This document shows, one piece after another, positions 42,144 to 51,805 of a DNA stretch of 64,000 bases. A model generated the notes under the pieces. That model did no database searches and was not told where the DNA came from. It was given only the letters and a program-made list of their open reading frames with translations. The translations under genes and the position numbers were made by a program. Every line of letters begins with the position of its first letter. The first letter of the stretch is position 1. Source of the stretch: Nocardioides sp. (GTDB taxonomy: Bacteria; Actinomycetota; Actinomycetes; Propionibacteriales; Nocardioidaceae); contig NZ_SSXI01000060.1 in assembly GCF_004803405.1 (NCBI RefSeq), forward strand, positions 62,001 to 126,000, written 5' to 3'.

Positions 42144-42259
42144 CGGGACCGCTTCTCGGCTCCGTGGTCACCTGCGGGCCACAGTCCGCAACGGGGCTCG
42201 TCGCCATACCGATCCGCCCGATCCCGGAGCGATGTGGCGGAAGGTGCTTGAATCCATCA

Positions 42260-43909
42260 ATGAGCTCGAGCGCGGACCGGGCGGGCACACCAGCACGCCC
42301 CGATGACCTGATCGACGTCGCCAAGCTGGTGACCGCCTACTACGAGGAGCACCCCGATCCCGGAGTGGTCGGTCAGCGGGTGAGCTTCGGTACGTCGGGG
42401 CACCGCGGCTCGGCGTTCGACGTGGCCTTCAACGAGGACCACATCCTCGCCACCAGCCAGGCCATCTGCGAGTACCGCGCCAGGAACGGGATCGGCGGCC
42501 CGCTCTTCCTCGGCGCCGACACGCACGCGCTCTCTGAGCCAGCGACCATCTCGGCGCTGGAGGTCTTCGTGGCCAACGACGTCGACGTCCTCGTGGACTC
42601 GCGCGGCGGCTATACACCGACACCGGCCGTGTCTCGCGCGATCCTGGTGCACAACGCGCGTCACGGGTTCACAGGCGCCGCCAGGGGCGACGGCGTGGTG
42701 GTCACCCCGTCGCACAACCCGCCTGCCGACGGCGGCTTCAAGTACAACCCGCCCGACGGTGGGCCTGCCGGAACCGAGATCACCGGCTGGATCCAGGACC
42801 GCGCGAACGAGCTGCTCGCCGAGGGGCTGACGGGCGTCAAGCGGGTGCCGCTCGCCGGCGCGTCCGGCCCGGTGGGCACGTTCGACTTCCTGGACGCCTA
42901 CGTCTCCGCGCTGCCTCAGGTGCTCGACCTCGACGCGATCAGGACCGCTGGGGTGCGGATCGGTGCCGACCCGCTCGGCGGTGCGAGCGTCGGCTACTGG
43001 GGCGAGATCGCGGATCGGTTCGGCCTCGACCTGACCGTGGTGAATCCCGACGTGGACAAGACGTTCGGCTTCATGACCCTCGACTGGGACGGCAAGATCC
43101 GGATGGACTGCTCCTCGCCGTCCGCGATGGCCTCCCTGCTCCGGCGCCAGCACGACTTCGACGTCGCCACGGGCAACGACACCGACGCCGACCGGCACGG
43201 CATCATCACGCCCGACGGGGGACTGATGAACCCCAACCACTACCTCGCCGTCGCTATCCAGTACCTCTACTCGCATCGGCCGTCGTGGTCGCAGGACGCC
43301 GCGATCGGCAAGACGCTGGTGAGCTCGTCGATGATCGACCGGGTTGCCGCCGACCTCGGTCGCCGGCTGGTCGAGGTGCCGGTCGGCTTCAAGTGGTTCG
43401 TACCCGGGTTGCTCGACGGGTCGGTCGCCTTCGGGGGCGAGGAGAGCGCCGGGGCGTCCTTCCTCCAGCGCGACGGCTCGGTGTGGACCACCGACAAGGA
43501 CGGCGTGCTGCTGTGCCTGCTGGCCGCGGAGATCATCGCGGTCACCGGCCAATCACCGTCGCGGCTCTATGCCGGGCTGACCGAGACGCACGGCGACCCG
43601 GCGTACGCCCGCATCGACTCGCCGGCCAGCCGTGACCAGAAGGCGCTACTGGCCAGGCTGTCGCCCGAGCAGGTGACTGCGTCGTCGCTGGCCGGTGACC
43701 CGATCACCGCGAAGCTGACGACTGCTCCTGGCAACGGCGCCGGGATCGGTGGGCTCAAGGTCACCACGGACAGCGGGTGGTTCGCCGCGCGGCCATCGGG
43801 CACCGAGGACGTCTACAAGCTGTACGCCGAGTCGTTCAAGGGCCCGGACCACCTGGCCTCGATCCAGGAGGAGGCGCAGGCGATCGTCGCCGCCGCACTG
43901 AATCCCTAG
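42260..43909 (+). CDS. pgm: Phosphoglucomutase (alpha-D-glucose phosphate-specific)
   Basis: A 549-aa alpha-D-phosphohexomutase converting glucose-1-phosphate and glucose-6-phosphate. [20 protein letters not shown] is near the N-terminus. The catalytic serine loop is [20 protein letters not shown], the metal loop is [20 protein letters not shown], the sugar-binding part is [20 protein letters not shown], and the phosphate-binding part is [20 protein letters not shown]. Length and motifs fit the bacterial Pgm family. The last 4 nt overlap the end of the convergent glgA gene, so the two meet tail to tail. Confidence 0.92.
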   Translation: MSSSADRAGTPARPDDLIDVAKLVTAYYEEHPDPGVVGQRVSFGTSGHRGSAFDVAFNEDHILATSQAICEYRARNGIGGPLFLGADTHALSEPATISALEVFVANDVDVLVDSRGGYTPTPAVSRAILVHNARHGFTGAARGDGVVVTPSHNPPADGGFKYNPPDGGPAGTEITGWIQDRANELLAEGLTGVKRVPLAGASGPVGTFDFLDAYVSALPQVLDLDAIRTAGVRIGADPLGGASVGYWGEIADRFGLDLTVVNPDVDKTFGFMTLDWDGKIRMDCSSPSAMASLLRRQHDFDVATGNDTDADRHGIITPDGGLMNPNHYLAVAIQYLYSHRPSWSQDAAIGKTLVSSSMIDRVAADLGRRLVEVPVGFKWFVPGLLDGSVAFGGEESAGASFLQRDGSVWTTDKDGVLLCLLAAEIIAVTGQSPSRLYAGLTETHGDPAYARIDSPASRDQKALLARLSPEQVTASSLAGDPITAKLTTAPGNGAGIGGLKVTTDSGWFAARPSGTEDVYKLYAESFKGPDHLASIQEEAQAIVAAALNP

Positions 43910-45060
43910 AGCAGGCTCGAGTACAGCTCGACCGTGCGCGTCGCCACGGCGTCCCAGCCGAACTCCTCCACCGCGCGCGCCCGCCCGGCCGACCCCATGG
44001 CGCGGGTGCGGTCGCGGTCGGCCGCCAGTGAGTCCACGGCCTCGGCGAACCGTCGCTCGAACCCGCCGGGATCCTCCGGGGTGTAGTCGACGAGCAGCCC
44101 CGTCCGTCCGTCGTCGACGACCTCCGGGATCCCGCCGACCCGGCTGGCGACCACGGCGGTCTCGCAGGCCATCGCCTCGAGGTTGACGATGCCCAGCGGT
44201 TCGTACACCGAGGGGCAACAGAACGCGAGCGCGTGCGTGAGCACCTGGCGTACGTCGGCCCGCGGCAGCATCTCGCTGACCACGAAGACCCCGTCGCGAG
44301 CGGCCTTGAGCTCGTCGATCAGCTGGTCGGTCTCGGCCTTGAGCTCCGGGGTGTCCGCGGCTCCGGCAAGCAGGAGGAGCTGGATCTCCGGGTCCATCAG
44401 CAGGCCGGCACGGAGCAGGTGCGGCACGCCCTTCTGCCGGGTGATCCGCCCGACGAACGCGACGTAGGGCCGGCCGAGGTCGACGCCCAGCCGCTCGAGC
44501 ACGTCGGTCGCCGGGTCGGGCCGGTAGAACTCCGCGTCGATGCCGTTGTGGATCACGTGGACGCGGCTGGGGTCGAGTGCCGGGTAGGACGTCAGCACGT
44601 CGTCGCGCATGCCTCGGCTGACCGCGACGACCGCGTCGGCGGCCTCGTAGGCCGTCCGCTCCGCCCAGGAGCTGAGCCGGTAGCCCCCACCGAGCTGCTC
44701 GGCCTTCCACGGGCGCTGCGGCTCCAGCGAGTGCGCGGTCACGACGTGCGGCACGTCGTAGAGGAGCTTGCTCCAGTGGCCGGCCATGTTGGCGTACCAG
44801 GTGTGGCTGTGCACCAGCTCGGCCGCCGAGACGGCACCGGTGATGGCCAGGTCGGCCGACAGGATCCGCAGCGCGGCGTTGGCGCCGGCGAGGCGCGGGT
44901 CGTCCTCGGAGTGAGCTGTCGCCCCGTCGCGGGGAGCGCCCATGCAGTGCACGTCCACGTCGACGAGCCGGCGCAGCTCCCTGACGAGGAAGTCGACGTG
45001 GACGCCGGCGCCGCCGTACACGTCCGGTGGGTACTCCCGGGTCAGGATCGCGAGCCTCAT
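43906..45060 (-). CDS. glgA: Glycogen synthase, actinobacterial GT4 type
   Basis: A 384-aa GT-B glycosyltransferase. [20 protein letters not shown] is the N-terminal domain (G-G-A-G loop), [20 protein letters not shown] holds the conserved His, and [20 protein letters not shown] holds the E-x7-E pair at the donor site. It is of the GT4 type (about 385 aa) found in Actinobacteria as GlgA or GlgM; the latter makes maltose-1-phosphate from ADP-glucose and glucose-1-phosphate. Both readings fit. It lies divergent from glgC with 97 bp between, the standard actinobacterial arrangement. Confidence 0.88.
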   Translation of the reverse strand: MRLAILTREYPPDVYGGAGVHVDFLVRELRRLVDVDVHCMGAPRDGATAHSEDDPRLAGANAALRILSADLAITGAVSAAELVHSHTWYANMAGHWSKLLYDVPHVVTAHSLEPQRPWKAEQLGGGYRLSSWAERTAYEAADAVVAVSRGMRDDVLTSYPALDPSRVHVIHNGIDAEFYRPDPATDVLERLGVDLGRPYVAFVGRITRQKGVPHLLRAGLLMDPEIQLLLLAGAADTPELKAETDQLIDELKAARDGVFVVSEMLPRADVRQVLTHALAFCCPSVYEPLGIVNLEAMACETAVVASRVGGIPEVVDDGRTGLLVDYTPEDPGGFERRFAEAVDSLAADRDRTRAMGSAGRARAVEEFGWDAVATRTVELYSSLL

Positions 45061-45157
45061 GCCCGCGAATCTAGTGCGCCGGGGCGATCGGTGTGCCGAC
45101 TGCTCGCGTGGCGGTTCGGCGGTGTCGACGCCACCCGGATGTCGCTAGTGTCTGACC

Positions 45158-46375
45158 ATGACGCGCGTGCTCGGCATCGTCCTGGCCGGAGGGGAAGGCA
45201 AGCGGCTGATGCCGCTCACGGAGGACCGTGCGAAACCGGCGGTGCCGTTCGGCGGCTCCTATCGCTTGATCGACTTCGCGCTGTCCAACCTGGCCAACGC
45301 GGGCTACCTCAACATCGCCGTGCTCACCCAGTACAAGTCGCACTCGCTCGACCGGCACATCTCCCAGACCTGGCGGTTGTCGTCCCTGCTCGGCAACTAC
45401 GTCGCGCCGGTGCCGGCACAGCAGCGGCGTGGCCCCAACTGGTACCTCGGCAGCGCCGACGCGATCTACCAGTCGATGAACCTGATCAACGACGAGCGGC
45501 CGGACTACATCGTGGTCTTCGGTGCCGACCACGTCTACCGGATGGACGCCTCGCAGATGGTCGACGCGCACATCGAGACGGGGGCAGGTGTGACCGTGGC
45601 CGGGATCCGGGTCCCGCGCAAGGACGCGTGGCAGTTCGGGGTCATCAAGACCGCCGCCGACGGGGTCACGATCGAGGACTTCCTGGAGAAGCCGGCCGAG
45701 CCGCCGGGACTGGTCGACTCCTTGGAGGAGTCGTTCGCGTCGATGGGCAACTACGTCTTCACCACCGACGTCCTGGTCGACGCGCTCGAGCGCGACGCGG
45801 CCAACCCGAGGTCGCGCAAGGACATGGGCGGCGACATCATCCCGATGCTGGTCGAGGAGCAGAGGGCCTGCGTCTACGACTTCAAGCGGAACCACGTGCC
45901 GGGCTCGACCGACCGTGACCGGGACTACTGGCGCGACGTCGGGACGCTGGACAGCTATCACGAGGCGCACCTCGACCTGGTCTCGACGTTGCCGATCTTC
46001 AACCTCTACAACACCGAGTGGCCGATCTTCACCTCGCATCCGCAGCTGCCCGGTGCGAAGTTCGTCTCCGGTGCGAGCGTGCGCGACTCGATCGTCTGCG
46101 CCGGGTCGATCGTCTCGGGCGCCAGCGTCGACAGCTCGGTGATCGGCACCCACGCCATGGTCTGCGACGGCGCCGCCGTGCAACGCAGCGTGCTGCTCGA
46201 CAACGTGACCATCGGACGCGGCGCGGTGATCCGCAACGCGATCATCGACAAGAACGTGGTGGTGCCCGACGGCGCCCTGATCGGCGTCGACCACGCCGAG
46301 GACCGTCGCCGCGGGTTCACCGTCAGCGACGGTGGCGTCACCGTGCTCGGCAAGGGTCAGCCCGTTCTGCCCTGA
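45158..46375 (+). CDS. glgC: Glucose-1-phosphate adenylyltransferase
   Basis: A 405-aa nucleotidyltransferase making ADP-glucose for glycogen. The N-terminal nucleotide loop is [20 protein letters not shown] then [20 protein letters not shown]. The sugar-phosphate region is [20 protein letters not shown] and [21 protein letters not shown] left-handed beta-helix forms the C-terminus ([20 protein letters not shown]). It is expected to be a homotetramer controlled by sugar phosphates. The ATG at 45158 follows GTCTGACC without a strong site. It ends just before a short GC palindrome. Confidence 0.93.
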   Translation: MTRVLGIVLAGGEGKRLMPLTEDRAKPAVPFGGSYRLIDFALSNLANAGYLNIAVLTQYKSHSLDRHISQTWRLSSLLGNYVAPVPAQQRRGPNWYLGSADAIYQSMNLINDERPDYIVVFGADHVYRMDASQMVDAHIETGAGVTVAGIRVPRKDAWQFGVIKTAADGVTIEDFLEKPAEPPGLVDSLEESFASMGNYVFTTDVLVDALERDAANPRSRKDMGGDIIPMLVEEQRACVYDFKRNHVPGSTDRDRDYWRDVGTLDSYHEAHLDLVSTLPIFNLYNTEWPIFTSHPQLPGAKFVSGASVRDSIVCAGSIVSGASVDSSVIGTHAMVCDGAAVQRSVLLDNVTIGRGAVIRNAIIDKNVVVPDGALIGVDHAEDRRRGFTVSDGGVTVLGKGQPVLP

Positions 46376-46386
46376 GGGGGCCCTCA
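46373..46386 (+). terminator. Short hairpin over the glgC stop
   Basis: TGAGGG, GG, CCCTCA: a short GC stem whose left arm contains the glgC stop codon. Weak terminator candidate. Confidence 0.3.
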
Positions 46387-46686
46387 CCACGGACCGCTGG
46401 CCCTGGGGTGCGCGGGAGGCCCCGGCTCAGAGCACCGCGAGGAGATCGCCGTCGTCGACCGCTGAGCAGCCACCGCCCGGTGCTGCCGGAATCCGTGGCG
46501 GATGACCTCGCGTCGTGCGGCGGAGCAGCCGGGGGAGCTGTCCTCGTCGGTCAGCCAGCCGAGCGCCGTGCGGGTGGCCCGACCACGGCCCGCGTGGCGG
46601 CGCCGGCGACGAGCCAGGAACAGGGGTCGCACGCCGCTGTCGTCGCGGCGAAGTTCGGCGCTTCCGAACTTTCCTTGCCGGCCCTC
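46387..46686. other. Intergenic stretch between glgC and the one-carbon operon
   Basis: No convincing gene on either strand; the frames that exist are arginine-rich and low in complexity, with no ribosome sites. The promoter of the next operon begins at about 46687. Confidence 0.4.
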
Positions 46687-46751
46687 TTGACGTCATCTGC
46701 GTCACACATGCATTGTTGCTCGTAACGCAATGTGGTGCAAGATACGCAACA
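46687..46751 (+). promoter_or_regulatory. Promoter and operator of the betaine/sarcosine operon
   Basis: TTGACG (46687-46692), 18 nt, CATTGT (46711-46716) is a plausible sigma-70-type promoter. From 46716 to 46749 a 34-bp element begins TTGC and ends GCAA. Its right end read in reverse is TTGCGTATC, the same end found upstream of purU and folD. Within it, TTGCTCGTAACGCAA (46716-46730) is an inverted repeat. The position from +1 to the ribosome site suits a repressor. Confidence 0.6.
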
Positions 46752-46765
46752 GGAGGCCGGGGCAC

Positions 46766-49213
46766 ATGGTCGGACGTCGGACCGTCATCATCGGAGCCGG
46801 AGTCGTCGGCGCAGCGCTCGCCGACGAGCTCTCGGCGCTCGGCTGGACGGACATCGTCGTCCTGGACCAGGGCGACCTGCCGGCGACCGGTGGGTCCACC
46901 TCCCACGCGCCCGGCCTGGTCTTCCAGGCCAGCGGCAGCAAGGTGCTCACCGAGCTCGCGACGTACACCGTCGAGAAGTTCGTCGACCTCCAGCACGAGG
47001 GGCAGTCCTGCTTCCTCCAGGTCGGCGGCCTCGAGGTCGCGACCACCCCCGAGCGCCTCGCCGAGCTGCACCGCCGGCACGGCTGGCTCACCTCCTGGGG
47101 CGTCGAGGCCGAGGTCGTCGACGCGGACCGCTGCGTCGAACTGCACTCCCTCGTCGACCGCGACAAGATCCTCGGCGGCCTGTGGTGCCCGACCGACGGC
47201 CTCGCCAAGGCGCTGTGGGCGGTCGAGGCGCAGATCGAGCGCGCCAAGGCCCGGGGTGTGAGGTTCCTCGCCCGCCACGAGGTCACCGACATCGTGGTCG
47301 AGGACGGTCAGGTCACCGCGATCGTCACCAACCACGGCGAGTTCCCCGCCGACATCGTCGTCTCCTGCGCGGGCATCTGGGGCCCGAAGGTCGCCTCGCT
47401 CGTCGGCCTCGACCTGCCGCTGACCCCGCTCGCCCACCAGCTCGCCTGGACCGGCGACATCCCCGAGCTGAAGGGTCAGACGCAGGAGGCGGTCCGCCCG
47501 ATCCTCCGCCACCAGGAGTCGGGCCTCTACTACCGCGACCACTACGAGGGCCTCGGCATCGGCTACTACCACCACGAGCCGATGCCGATCGAGGCGACCG
47601 ACATCCGCTCGATGGAGGAGGCGGACGAGACCGGCGACATGCCGTCCGTTCTCGCCTTCACTCCCGTGGACTTCGAGCCGGCCTGGGAGGAGACCCAGCG
47701 CCTGCTCCCCGCCACCAACGACACCAAGGTCGAGGAAGGCATCAACGGCCTCTTCTCCTTCACCACCGACGGCATGCCGCTGCTCGGCGAGTCCCGCGAG
47801 GTCAGGGGCTTCTGGGTCGCCGAGGCGGTGTGGGTCACCCACTCCGCCGGGGTCGGCCGCGCGGTCGCGGAGTGGATCGCCAACGGCCACTGCGAGTCCT
47901 TCGACATCCACGAGTGCGACGTGAACCGCTTCGAGGACTACCAGGTCGCCCCGGCGTACGTCCTGGAGCGGGACTGCCAGAACTTCCGCGAGGTCTACGA
48001 CATCCTGCACCCGTTGCAGCCGATGGACTCGCCGCGCAACGTCCGCCTCTCGCCGTTCTTCGGTCGCGAGGAGGAGCTCGACGCCTTCTTCCTGCCGGCC
48101 AACGGCTGGGAGCGCCCACACTGGTACGGGGCGAACGCCGGCCTGCTCGAGCGCTACGACATCCCGACACCCAACGCCTGGGCCGCCAAGTACTGGGACC
48201 CGATCGTGGGCGCCGAGGCGAAGGCGACCCGCGAGGGCGTCGCGATGTACGACATGACGGCGCTCAAGCGGATCACGGTGACCGGCCCCGGTGCCACGGC
48301 GTTCCTCCAGCGCCTGTGCACCGGTGACGTCGACAAGTCGGTGGGGGCCGTGGTCTACACCCTGCTCCTCGACGTCGACGGCGGCATCCGCAGCGACATC
48401 ACCGTCGCCCGCCTGGGCCAGCACCACTACCAGGTCGGAGCCAACGGCGCCCTGGACGTCGACTGGTTCGAGCGCCACCTCCCCGAGGACGGCACCGTCC
48501 AGATCACCGACATCACGCCGGGCACCTGCTGCATCGGGCTGTGGGGACCGAAGGCCCGCGAGGTGCTGGCCGGCATCACCGACGCCGACATGACCAATGA
48601 CGGCCTGAAGTACTTCCGCGCCAAGAAGCTCACCATCGGCAACGTCCCGGTCACCGCCTGGCGCCTGTCGTACGTCGGCGAGCTCGGCTGGGAGATCTAC
48701 ACGACCGCCGACCTCGGCCAGCGCCTCTGGGACACCCTCTGGGAGGCCGGCCAGGAGCACGGCATCATCGCCGCCGGTCGCGGCGCGTTCAACAGCCTCC
48801 GCCTGGAGAAGGGCTACCGCTCCTTCGGTGGCGACATGACCAACGAGCACGACCCCTACGAGGCCGGCCTCGGCTTCGCGGTCAAGCTCGACAAGGGCGA
48901 CTTCCTCGGCCGCGACGCGCTGATCCAGCGCAAGGAGAACCAGACCAAGACCCTCGCCTGTCTCACCATCGACAGCACCATCGACGTGGTCCTGGGCAAG
49001 GAGCCGGTCTTCGCCGACGGCAAAACGGTCGGCTACGTCACCTCCGCGGCCTACGGCTACACGATCGAGAAGGGCATCGCCTACGCCTGGCTGCCACTCG
49101 AGGTCGCCGAGGTCGGCACCGAGGTCGAGATCGGGTACTTCGACAAGCGGATTCCCGCCGTCGTCACCGCCGAGCCGTTGTTCGACCCGAAGATGACCCG
49201 CCTCCGCGGCTGA
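46766..49213 (+). CDS. Dimethylglycine oxidase-like FAD/GcvT-family protein
   Basis: An 815-aa two-part flavoenzyme. Residues 1-420 are a DAO-type FAD domain: VIIGAGVVGAALADELSALG, and H47 in GGSTSHAPGLVFQ, where dimethylglycine oxidase has its histidyl-FAD. Residues 430-815 form a GcvT-like THF-binding part with ALKRITVTGPGATAFLQRLC, RLSYVGELGWEIYTTADLGQ and RLEKGYRSFGGDMTNEHDPY. The layout matches Arthrobacter dimethylglycine oxidase, which demethylates dimethylglycine to sarcosine and passes the methyl unit to THF; sarcosine dehydrogenase is the alternative. It is the first gene of the operon, with AGGAGG 9 nt before the ATG. Confidence 0.8.
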   Translation: MVGRRTVIIGAGVVGAALADELSALGWTDIVVLDQGDLPATGGSTSHAPGLVFQASGSKVLTELATYTVEKFVDLQHEGQSCFLQVGGLEVATTPERLAELHRRHGWLTSWGVEAEVVDADRCVELHSLVDRDKILGGLWCPTDGLAKALWAVEAQIERAKARGVRFLARHEVTDIVVEDGQVTAIVTNHGEFPADIVVSCAGIWGPKVASLVGLDLPLTPLAHQLAWTGDIPELKGQTQEAVRPILRHQESGLYYRDHYEGLGIGYYHHEPMPIEATDIRSMEEADETGDMPSVLAFTPVDFEPAWEETQRLLPATNDTKVEEGINGLFSFTTDGMPLLGESREVRGFWVAEAVWVTHSAGVGRAVAEWIANGHCESFDIHECDVNRFEDYQVAPAYVLERDCQNFREVYDILHPLQPMDSPRNVRLSPFFGREEELDAFFLPANGWERPHWYGANAGLLERYDIPTPNAWAAKYWDPIVGAEAKATREGVAMYDMTALKRITVTGPGATAFLQRLCTGDVDKSVGAVVYTLLLDVDGGIRSDITVARLGQHHYQVGANGALDVDWFERHLPEDGTVQITDITPGTCCIGLWGPKAREVLAGITDADMTNDGLKYFRAKKLTIGNVPVTAWRLSYVGELGWEIYTTADLGQRLWDTLWEAGQEHGIIAAGRGAFNSLRLEKGYRSFGGDMTNEHDPYEAGLGFAVKLDKGDFLGRDALIQRKENQTKTLACLTIDSTIDVVLGKEPVFADGKTVGYVTSAAYGYTIEKGIAYAWLPLEVAEVGTEVEIGYFDKRIPAVVTAEPLFDPKMTRLRG

Positions 49214-49267
49214 CTTTCGTCCCCTTCCTTCCCAACCCCTCTCATCCGTCATTCCTCGGAGGTTCCT

Positions 49268-50587
49268 GTGAGTTTCAAGACCGGTTCTGTGGCCGACATC
49301 GCCGCGATCGCTGCCATGGTCGAGCGCCGCGAGGTCGGCTACAGCCTGGAGGCCCCCTTCTACACGAGCCAGGAGGTCTACGACCTGGACATGAAGGCGA
49401 TCTTCGGCCAGTACTGGCTCTTCGTCGCCACCGAGGCCGAGATCCCGGAGGCGGGTGACTTCGTCACGGTCGAGATCGGCACCCAGTCGCTGATCATCGT
49501 CCGCGACGACGAGGAGGAGGTCCGCGCGCTGCGCAACGTGTGCCGGCACCGCGGCTCGCGTCTCCTCGAGGAGCCGTGTGGTGCGATCGGCAACCTGGTC
49601 TGCCCCTACCACCAGTGGACCTACCGCGCGGACGGCGAGCTGATGTACGCCGAGAGTCAGTCGCCGTCCTTCGACAAGAGCAAGTTCGGCCTGAAGCAGG
49701 TCCACGTGCGCACCGTCGGCGGCCTGATCTTCATCTGCCTCGCCGACGAGCCGCCGGCCGACTTCGACGAGGTCGCCTCGGTCATCGAGCCCTACCTGCG
49801 CTCCTACCGCATCGCGGAGGCGAAGGTCGCCCACCAGACCGACCTCGTCGAGGCGGGCAACTGGAAGCTCGTCATGGAGAACAACCGCGAGTGTCACCAC
49901 TGCGACGCTTCTCACCCGGAGCTGATCACGTCGTACTTCCCCTTCCTCCGGTACGACGAATCCGACATCACGCCGCGCCTCCAGCCGCTCTACGAGCGCT
50001 ACCTGAAGGCGACCGAGGACCTCGACAACGTCTGCAAGACCAACGGCGTCCCGCGGGAGCTGGTCCACGAGCTCGACACCCGCGAGACCGGCTTCATGAT
50101 CATGCGCCTTCCGCTGGACGGTGACGGGGCGTCCTTCGGCATCGACGGCGCCCAGGTCTGCAAGAAGCTGATCGGTGACTCGCCCACCCCGCAGTTCGGT
50201 GACCTCTCCCTGCACATGCAGCCGAACTCGTGGTTCCACTTCCTCAGCGACCACGTCATCGTCTTCAGCGTCCTGCCGCTCGGCCCGGACAAGTCGATGG
50301 TCCGCACGACCTGGCTGGTCCACCCCGACGCCGTCGAGGGTGAGGACTACACGGTCGAGGGCCTGACCAGCGTCTGGAAGGCCACCAACGACCAGGACCG
50401 CGTCCTCGTCGAGAAGACCCAGCGCGGAGTCACGGACCCGAGCTACGTGCCCGGTCCCTACGCGCTGGTCGAGGACGACGTCGAGGCCTTCCTCAACTGG
50501 TATGTCGGCCGGCTCCGCGACTACCTCGAGCCGCACCGCGAGAGCGCCGAGCGGCTCGGTCACCTCAACGCGGTCGCGAACCAGTAG
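49268..50587 (+). CDS. gbcA: Rieske oxygenase subunit, glycine betaine monooxygenase-like
   Basis: A 439-aa Rieske non-heme iron oxygenase. The [2Fe-2S] ligands are C92-x-H94 and C112-x2-H115 (RNVCRHRGSRL; VCPYHQWTYR). The catalytic iron region is LVMENNRECHHCDASHPEL with H211 and H216. It should cleave one N-methyl from glycine betaine, giving dimethylglycine and formaldehyde; closely related enzymes act on stachydrine, and only the neighbours (dimethylglycine and sarcosine oxidases) favour betaine. The GTG has GGAGG 9 nt upstream. The gap before it (54 bp) is pyrimidine-rich without a second promoter. Confidence 0.82.
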   Translation: MSFKTGSVADIAAIAAMVERREVGYSLEAPFYTSQEVYDLDMKAIFGQYWLFVATEAEIPEAGDFVTVEIGTQSLIIVRDDEEEVRALRNVCRHRGSRLLEEPCGAIGNLVCPYHQWTYRADGELMYAESQSPSFDKSKFGLKQVHVRTVGGLIFICLADEPPADFDEVASVIEPYLRSYRIAEAKVAHQTDLVEAGNWKLVMENNRECHHCDASHPELITSYFPFLRYDESDITPRLQPLYERYLKATEDLDNVCKTNGVPRELVHELDTRETGFMIMRLPLDGDGASFGIDGAQVCKKLIGDSPTPQFGDLSLHMQPNSWFHFLSDHVIVFSVLPLGPDKSMVRTTWLVHPDAVEGEDYTVEGLTSVWKATNDQDRVLVEKTQRGVTDPSYVPGPYALVEDDVEAFLNWYVGRLRDYLEPHRESAERLGHLNAVANQ

Positions 50588-50615
50588 TCACCACCTGATC
50601 ACCGGGAGTAGAGAA

Positions 50616-51758
50616 ATGTCGTCCACCCAGGCACTCGAGAGCCTCGTGCCGTCCCTGCAGTCTCCGGTCTGCTGGACGGAGGAGGACCAGACCGTGCTGG
50701 TGTGCACCGCGGTCAGCGACGTCACCCACGACGTCAAGAACTTCGTGTTCGAGCCCGAGGGCGACCAGCTCTTCGAGTTCGACGCAGGCCAGTTCCTGAC
50801 CCTGATGCTCGACATCGACGGCAACCCGGTGAACCGGTGCTACACGATCTCGTCGCCGCCGACCCGTCCGAACCGCATCGCCATCACGGTGAAGCGGGTC
50901 GTGGGCGGCAAGGTCTCCAACTGGATCCACGACAACATCGTGCCCGGTAGCAAGGTCACCGCGATGGCACCCCTGGGTGCCTTCACGCTCGCCCGCCGGC
51001 CGGCGGAGAAGCTCCTCTTCCTGTCCGCCGGGAGCGGGATCACCCCGCTGATGTCGATGCTGCGGACGCTCTACGACCTCGGGTCGGACGCTGACGTGGT
51101 CTTCCTCCACAGCGCGCGCACACCGAGTGACATCGTCTTCCGCAGCGAGCTCGCCGCCATCGAGACGCTCATGCCCAACCTCCGGGTGGTGCACGTCTGT
51201 GAGGCCGACTATCCCTCCGAGCGGTGGGGCGGCATGCGGGGACGCCTCTCGCCGACCATGCTCCACACGATCGTCCCCGACCTCCTCGAGCGGACCGTCT
51301 TCAACTGCGGCCCGGTGCCCTACATGGATGCCGTGCGCCGCATCCTCGGCGAGCTCGACTACGACCTCGGCAACTACTACGAGGAGAGCTTCACCTTCGA
51401 CGACCCGGCCATGCCGGGTGCGACGCCGCCTCCCGAGGGAGTCGCGTACGAGGACATCGCGATCGCGGAGCCGCCCGCCGGTGACGACGGGGTGGCGACG
51501 TACTCGGTCGAGTTCGCCAAAAGCGGCCGCACCGTCACCTGTCGGGCCGACGAGAACGTGCTGGACGCGGCGCTCGCCGCGGGCGTGCGCGTCCCGTCGT
51601 CGTGCAGCCAGGGCATGTGCGGCACCTGCAAGCTCCCCAAGCTGTCCGGCGAGGTCGAGATGAACCACAACGGCGGCATCCGCCCTCGCGAGATCACCGC
51701 CGGCAAGATCCTGGCCTGCTGTTCCAAGCCGCTCAGCGACCTCTCACTCGACGCCTAA
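50616..51758 (+). CDS. gbcB: Reductase component of the betaine monooxygenase
   Basis: A 380-aa hybrid reductase. The FAD domain is PVNRCYTISSPPTRPNRIAI (R-x-Y-S/T), and the NAD-binding part is KLLFLSAGSGITPLMSMLRT followed by TVFNCGPVPYMDAVRRILGE. The C-terminal plant-type [2Fe-2S] ferredoxin domain carries SSCSQGMCGTCKL, and the fourth Cys is in KILACC. It passes electrons from NAD(P)H to the Rieske component encoded upstream. The ATG has GGGAGTAGAGAA upstream. It starts 29 bp after the oxygenase stop. Confidence 0.88.
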   Translation: MSSTQALESLVPSLQSPVCWTEEDQTVLVCTAVSDVTHDVKNFVFEPEGDQLFEFDAGQFLTLMLDIDGNPVNRCYTISSPPTRPNRIAITVKRVVGGKVSNWIHDNIVPGSKVTAMAPLGAFTLARRPAEKLLFLSAGSGITPLMSMLRTLYDLGSDADVVFLHSARTPSDIVFRSELAAIETLMPNLRVVHVCEADYPSERWGGMRGRLSPTMLHTIVPDLLERTVFNCGPVPYMDAVRRILGELDYDLGNYYEESFTFDDPAMPGATPPPEGVAYEDIAIAEPPAGDDGVATYSVEFAKSGRTVTCRADENVLDAALAAGVRVPSSCSQGMCGTCKLPKLSGEVEMNHNGGIRPREITAGKILACCSKPLSDLSLDA

Positions 51759-51805
51759 TCGCGCCAGCAACTCACCCATCACCCGAAGCAGAACGGAGTC
51801 ACCCC

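Noticed and set aside
43906-43909. Tail-to-tail overlap of pgm and glgA as an error
   Set aside because: A 4-base overlap of stop codons is common for convergent genes, and both proteins are full length.
46387-46686. Short arginine-rich frames before the one-carbon operon
   Set aside because: No start signals, low complexity, and frames on both strands alike.
46427-50563. A continuous open frame of about 1378 codons on the minus strand, antisense to the DMG-oxidase and gbcA genes
   Set aside because: It lies opposite genes with clear families, has no motif or ribosome site, and is rich in Val, Asp, Gly and Arg as expected from the complement of GC-rich codons.
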